Assembly (NCBI GenBank): GCA_030039655.1 | Contig: JASHVC010000638.1 | Span: 1-7,017, forward strand | DNA length: 7,017 nt | From: Xanthobacteraceae bacterium | Lineage (GTDB): Bacteria > Pseudomonadota > Alphaproteobacteria > Rhizobiales > Xanthobacteraceae | Direction of reading: 5' to 3' | In this document: positions 5,920-7,017 of the stretch, in pieces | How the letters are laid out: every line of letters starts with the position of its first letter | Numbering within the stretch: position 1 is the first letter of the stretch | Made by a program: the position numbers and the translations under genes | Notes under the pieces: model-generated | What the model was told of the DNA's origin: nothing | What the model saw: only the letters and a program-made list of their open reading frames with translations | Databases searched by the model: none

Positions 5920-6861
5920 CTAGGCCTGCGCGAAGAAATCGGCGCCGGCGCGGCGCTTCAATTCGCGACCCGCGTCGGTGCCGAGGGCGGCCGCGTCGGC
6001 GCCGCGGCCCTCGCGCAAAACCTCGACGGCCTCGCTGCCGTCGGGCCGGACGATGATGCCGCGAAAGCGCACGGCATCGCCGGCCACGCGCGCATGGCCA
6101 CCAATCGGCGTGCGGCAAGAGCCGTCCAGCTCGGCCAGGAAGGCACGTTCGGCGGCGAGCGCGGTCGCCGTATCGGCGTCGTTGATCTTGTCGACCAGCG
6201 CCCGCGTGGCGTCGTCGTTCGCGCGGGTCTCGATGCTGATCGCACCTTGGCCGACGGCGGGCAGAAACTCCTCGATCTCAAGGATCGCGGTTGCGGCCGA
6301 GAGAAGGCCGAGGCGTTTCAAGCCGGCCACTGCCAAGATCGTGGCGTCCATGTCTCCGGCTTCGAGCTTGCGCAGCCGTGTCTCCACGTTGCCGCGCAGC
6401 GGCACGATCGTCAGGTCCGGCCGCAAGCGCTTGACGAGAGCCTGACGCCGCAACGACGCCGTCCCGACCACCGCGCGCTCGGGCAAATCGCGCAACGTCT
6501 TGGCGACGCGGCTGATAAATGCGTCGCGCGCATCTTCGCGCCGGAGAAAGCCTGACAGCACCAGGCCCGGCGGAAGCACCGTCGGCATATCCTTCGACGA
6601 ATGCACCGCGAGGTCGATGACGCCGGCCAGCAGCGCCTCCTCTATTTCCTTGGTGAACAGCCCCTTGCCGCCGGCTTCCGCCAGCGGCCGGTCCTGGATC
6701 GCATCGCCGCTCGTGCGGATGACCCTGATCTCGATCTGCTCCGCCGGGACGCCGCATGCCGCCGACAGCCGGCTCAGCACTTCGCGCGCCTGGACCAAAG
6801 CCAGCGGGGAGCCGCGCGAGCCGATGCGCAGGATGGGCGATGCGGAGGAGGATTGAGCCAT
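5920..6861 (-). CDS. hemC: hydroxymethylbilane synthase (porphobilinogen deaminase)
   Basis: HemC joins four porphobilinogen units head to tail into the linear tetrapyrrole hydroxymethylbilane, which HemD then cyclises. Counting from the ATG at 6859-6861 (313 residues, usual family length), visible features are [10 protein letters not shown] (13-22), GGKGLF (64-69), HSSKDMP (87-93) with the catalytic Asp91, VGTASLRR (132-139) and LRGNVETRL (155-163) with substrate-binding arginines, and [12 protein letters not shown] (246-257), where Cys249 carries the dipyrromethane cofactor. All key residues are present. A TTG one codon upstream is an alternative start, but the ATG is preferred; GAAG lies 5 nt before it. 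It is the first gene of the leftward heme unit and diverges from tsaD. Confidence 0.97.
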   Translation of the reverse strand: MAQSSSASPILRIGSRGSPLALVQAREVLSRLSAACGVPAEQIEIRVIRTSGDAIQDRPLAEAGGKGLFTKEIEEALLAGVIDLAVHSSKDMPTVLPPGLVLSGFLRREDARDAFISRVAKTLRDLPERAVVGTASLRRQALVKRLRPDLTIVPLRGNVETRLRKLEAGDMDATILAVAGLKRLGLLSAATAILEIEEFLPAVGQGAISIETRANDDATRALVDKINDADTATALAAERAFLAELDGSCRTPIGGHARVAGDAVRFRGIIVRPDGSEAVEVLREGRGADAAALGTDAGRELKRRAGADFFAQA

Positions 6862-6911
6862 CAAAGCTTCAGATGCTACGTGCTGTCATTGCGAGCCTCT
6901 ATATTACACCC
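6862..6911. promoter_or_regulatory. divergent hemC/tsaD promoter region
   Basis: Only 50 nt separate the two start codons, so the promoters must lie back to back or overlap the coding sequences. On the plus strand TATATT (6900-6905) is a reasonable -10 for tsaD, with only a poor -35 at the right distance. It ends 6 nt before the ATG, so transcripts would begin at or very near the start codon. On the minus strand no -10/-35 pair for hemC is convincing; TAGCAT is the nearest -10-like string. Confidence 0.4.
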
Positions 6912-7017
6912 ATGGTTATCCTCGGCATCGAGACCACTTGCGACGAGACCGCGGCGGCCCTGGTGGAGCGGGCCGCCAACGGCACCGGCCGCATCATGTC
7001 CAATATCGTGCTCTCCC
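6912..7017 (+). CDS. tsaD: tRNA N6-threonylcarbamoyladenosine transferase TsaD, N-terminal fragment
   Basis: Only the first 35 codons are inside the window. They begin [17 protein letters not shown], the hallmark N-terminus of the TsaD/Kae1/Qri7 family (ASKHA fold, first ATP phosphate-binding loop), followed by IMSNIVLS. TsaD, with TsaB and TsaE, transfers the threonylcarbamoyl group from threonylcarbamoyl-AMP to A37 of ANN-decoding tRNAs, using an active-site metal bound by histidines that lie beyond the window. The ATG at 6912 is chosen because the family begins right before VLGIET. An in-frame ATG at 6873 would add 13 residues with no family match. No Shine-Dalgarno is seen. Divergence from hemC is the common alphaproteobacterial arrangement. 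Confidence 0.95.
   Translation, partial: MVILGIETTCDETAAALVERAANGTGRIMSNIVLS

Noticed and set aside
5818..6555. 245-codon plus-strand open frame across the hemC/hemD junction
   Set aside because: It lies opposite conserved HemC residues and the start of HemD, and has no recognisable motif.
6884..6896. TGTCATTGCGAGC, resembling the head of a repeat common in rhizobial and related genomes
   Set aside because: Only 13 nt match my recollection and the palindromic partner is absent, so it cannot be called a repeat element.
6873..6911. Upstream in-frame ATG extension of tsaD
   Set aside because: The added residues do not match the family N-terminus, which starts directly before VLGIET, and there is no ribosome-binding site.

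Overview
The window looks like chromosomal DNA from a high-GC alphaproteobacterium, most likely of the order Hyphomicrobiales (Rhizobiales; Bradyrhizobium/Rhodopseudomonas/Xanthobacteraceae-like). The evidence is the gene order: tsaD divergent from hemC-hemD, then a mitofilin/Mic60-like gene and hemY, which is an alphaproteobacterial arrangement. Codons are strongly GC-biased, and a BoxR/BzdR-type regulator (helix-turn-helix fused to a shikimate-kinase-like domain) lies nearby. Species cannot be named from this sequence alone.

Layout, left to right. (1) Positions 1-1345, minus strand: the 5' part of an alpha/beta hydrolase gene that runs off the left edge, preceded by and overlapping (GTGA) a boxR-type regulator gene. 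The regulator's C-terminal tail is written by a palindromic REP-like repeat. (2) Positions 1346-1485: a short regulatory region holding a TGCA-N6-TGCA operator built around a perfect TATAAT -10 box, plus two further inverted repeats. (3) Positions 1486-2355, minus strand: an unrecognised two-helix membrane protein gene in clearly lower-GC DNA, probably an accessory insertion. (4) Positions 2392-6861, minus strand: hemC, hemD, a Mic60/mitofilin-like gene and hemY, with hemC/hemD separated by 3 nt and mic60/hemY overlapping by ATGA. (5) Positions 6912-7017, plus strand: the first 35 codons of tsaD, divergent from hemC across a 50-nt gap.

How the genes work together. HemC and HemD perform consecutive steps from porphobilinogen to uroporphyrinogen III. 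The two following membrane proteins, Mic60-like and HemY, travel with the heme genes in alphaproteobacteria and link tetrapyrrole synthesis to the inner membrane. The boxR-hydrolase pair belongs to a separate unit, probably a box (aerobic benzoyl-CoA) gene cluster continuing to the left. The only gene that fits neither unit is the lower-GC membrane protein between them. No rRNA, tRNA, CRISPR array, transposase or convincing intrinsic terminator was seen.
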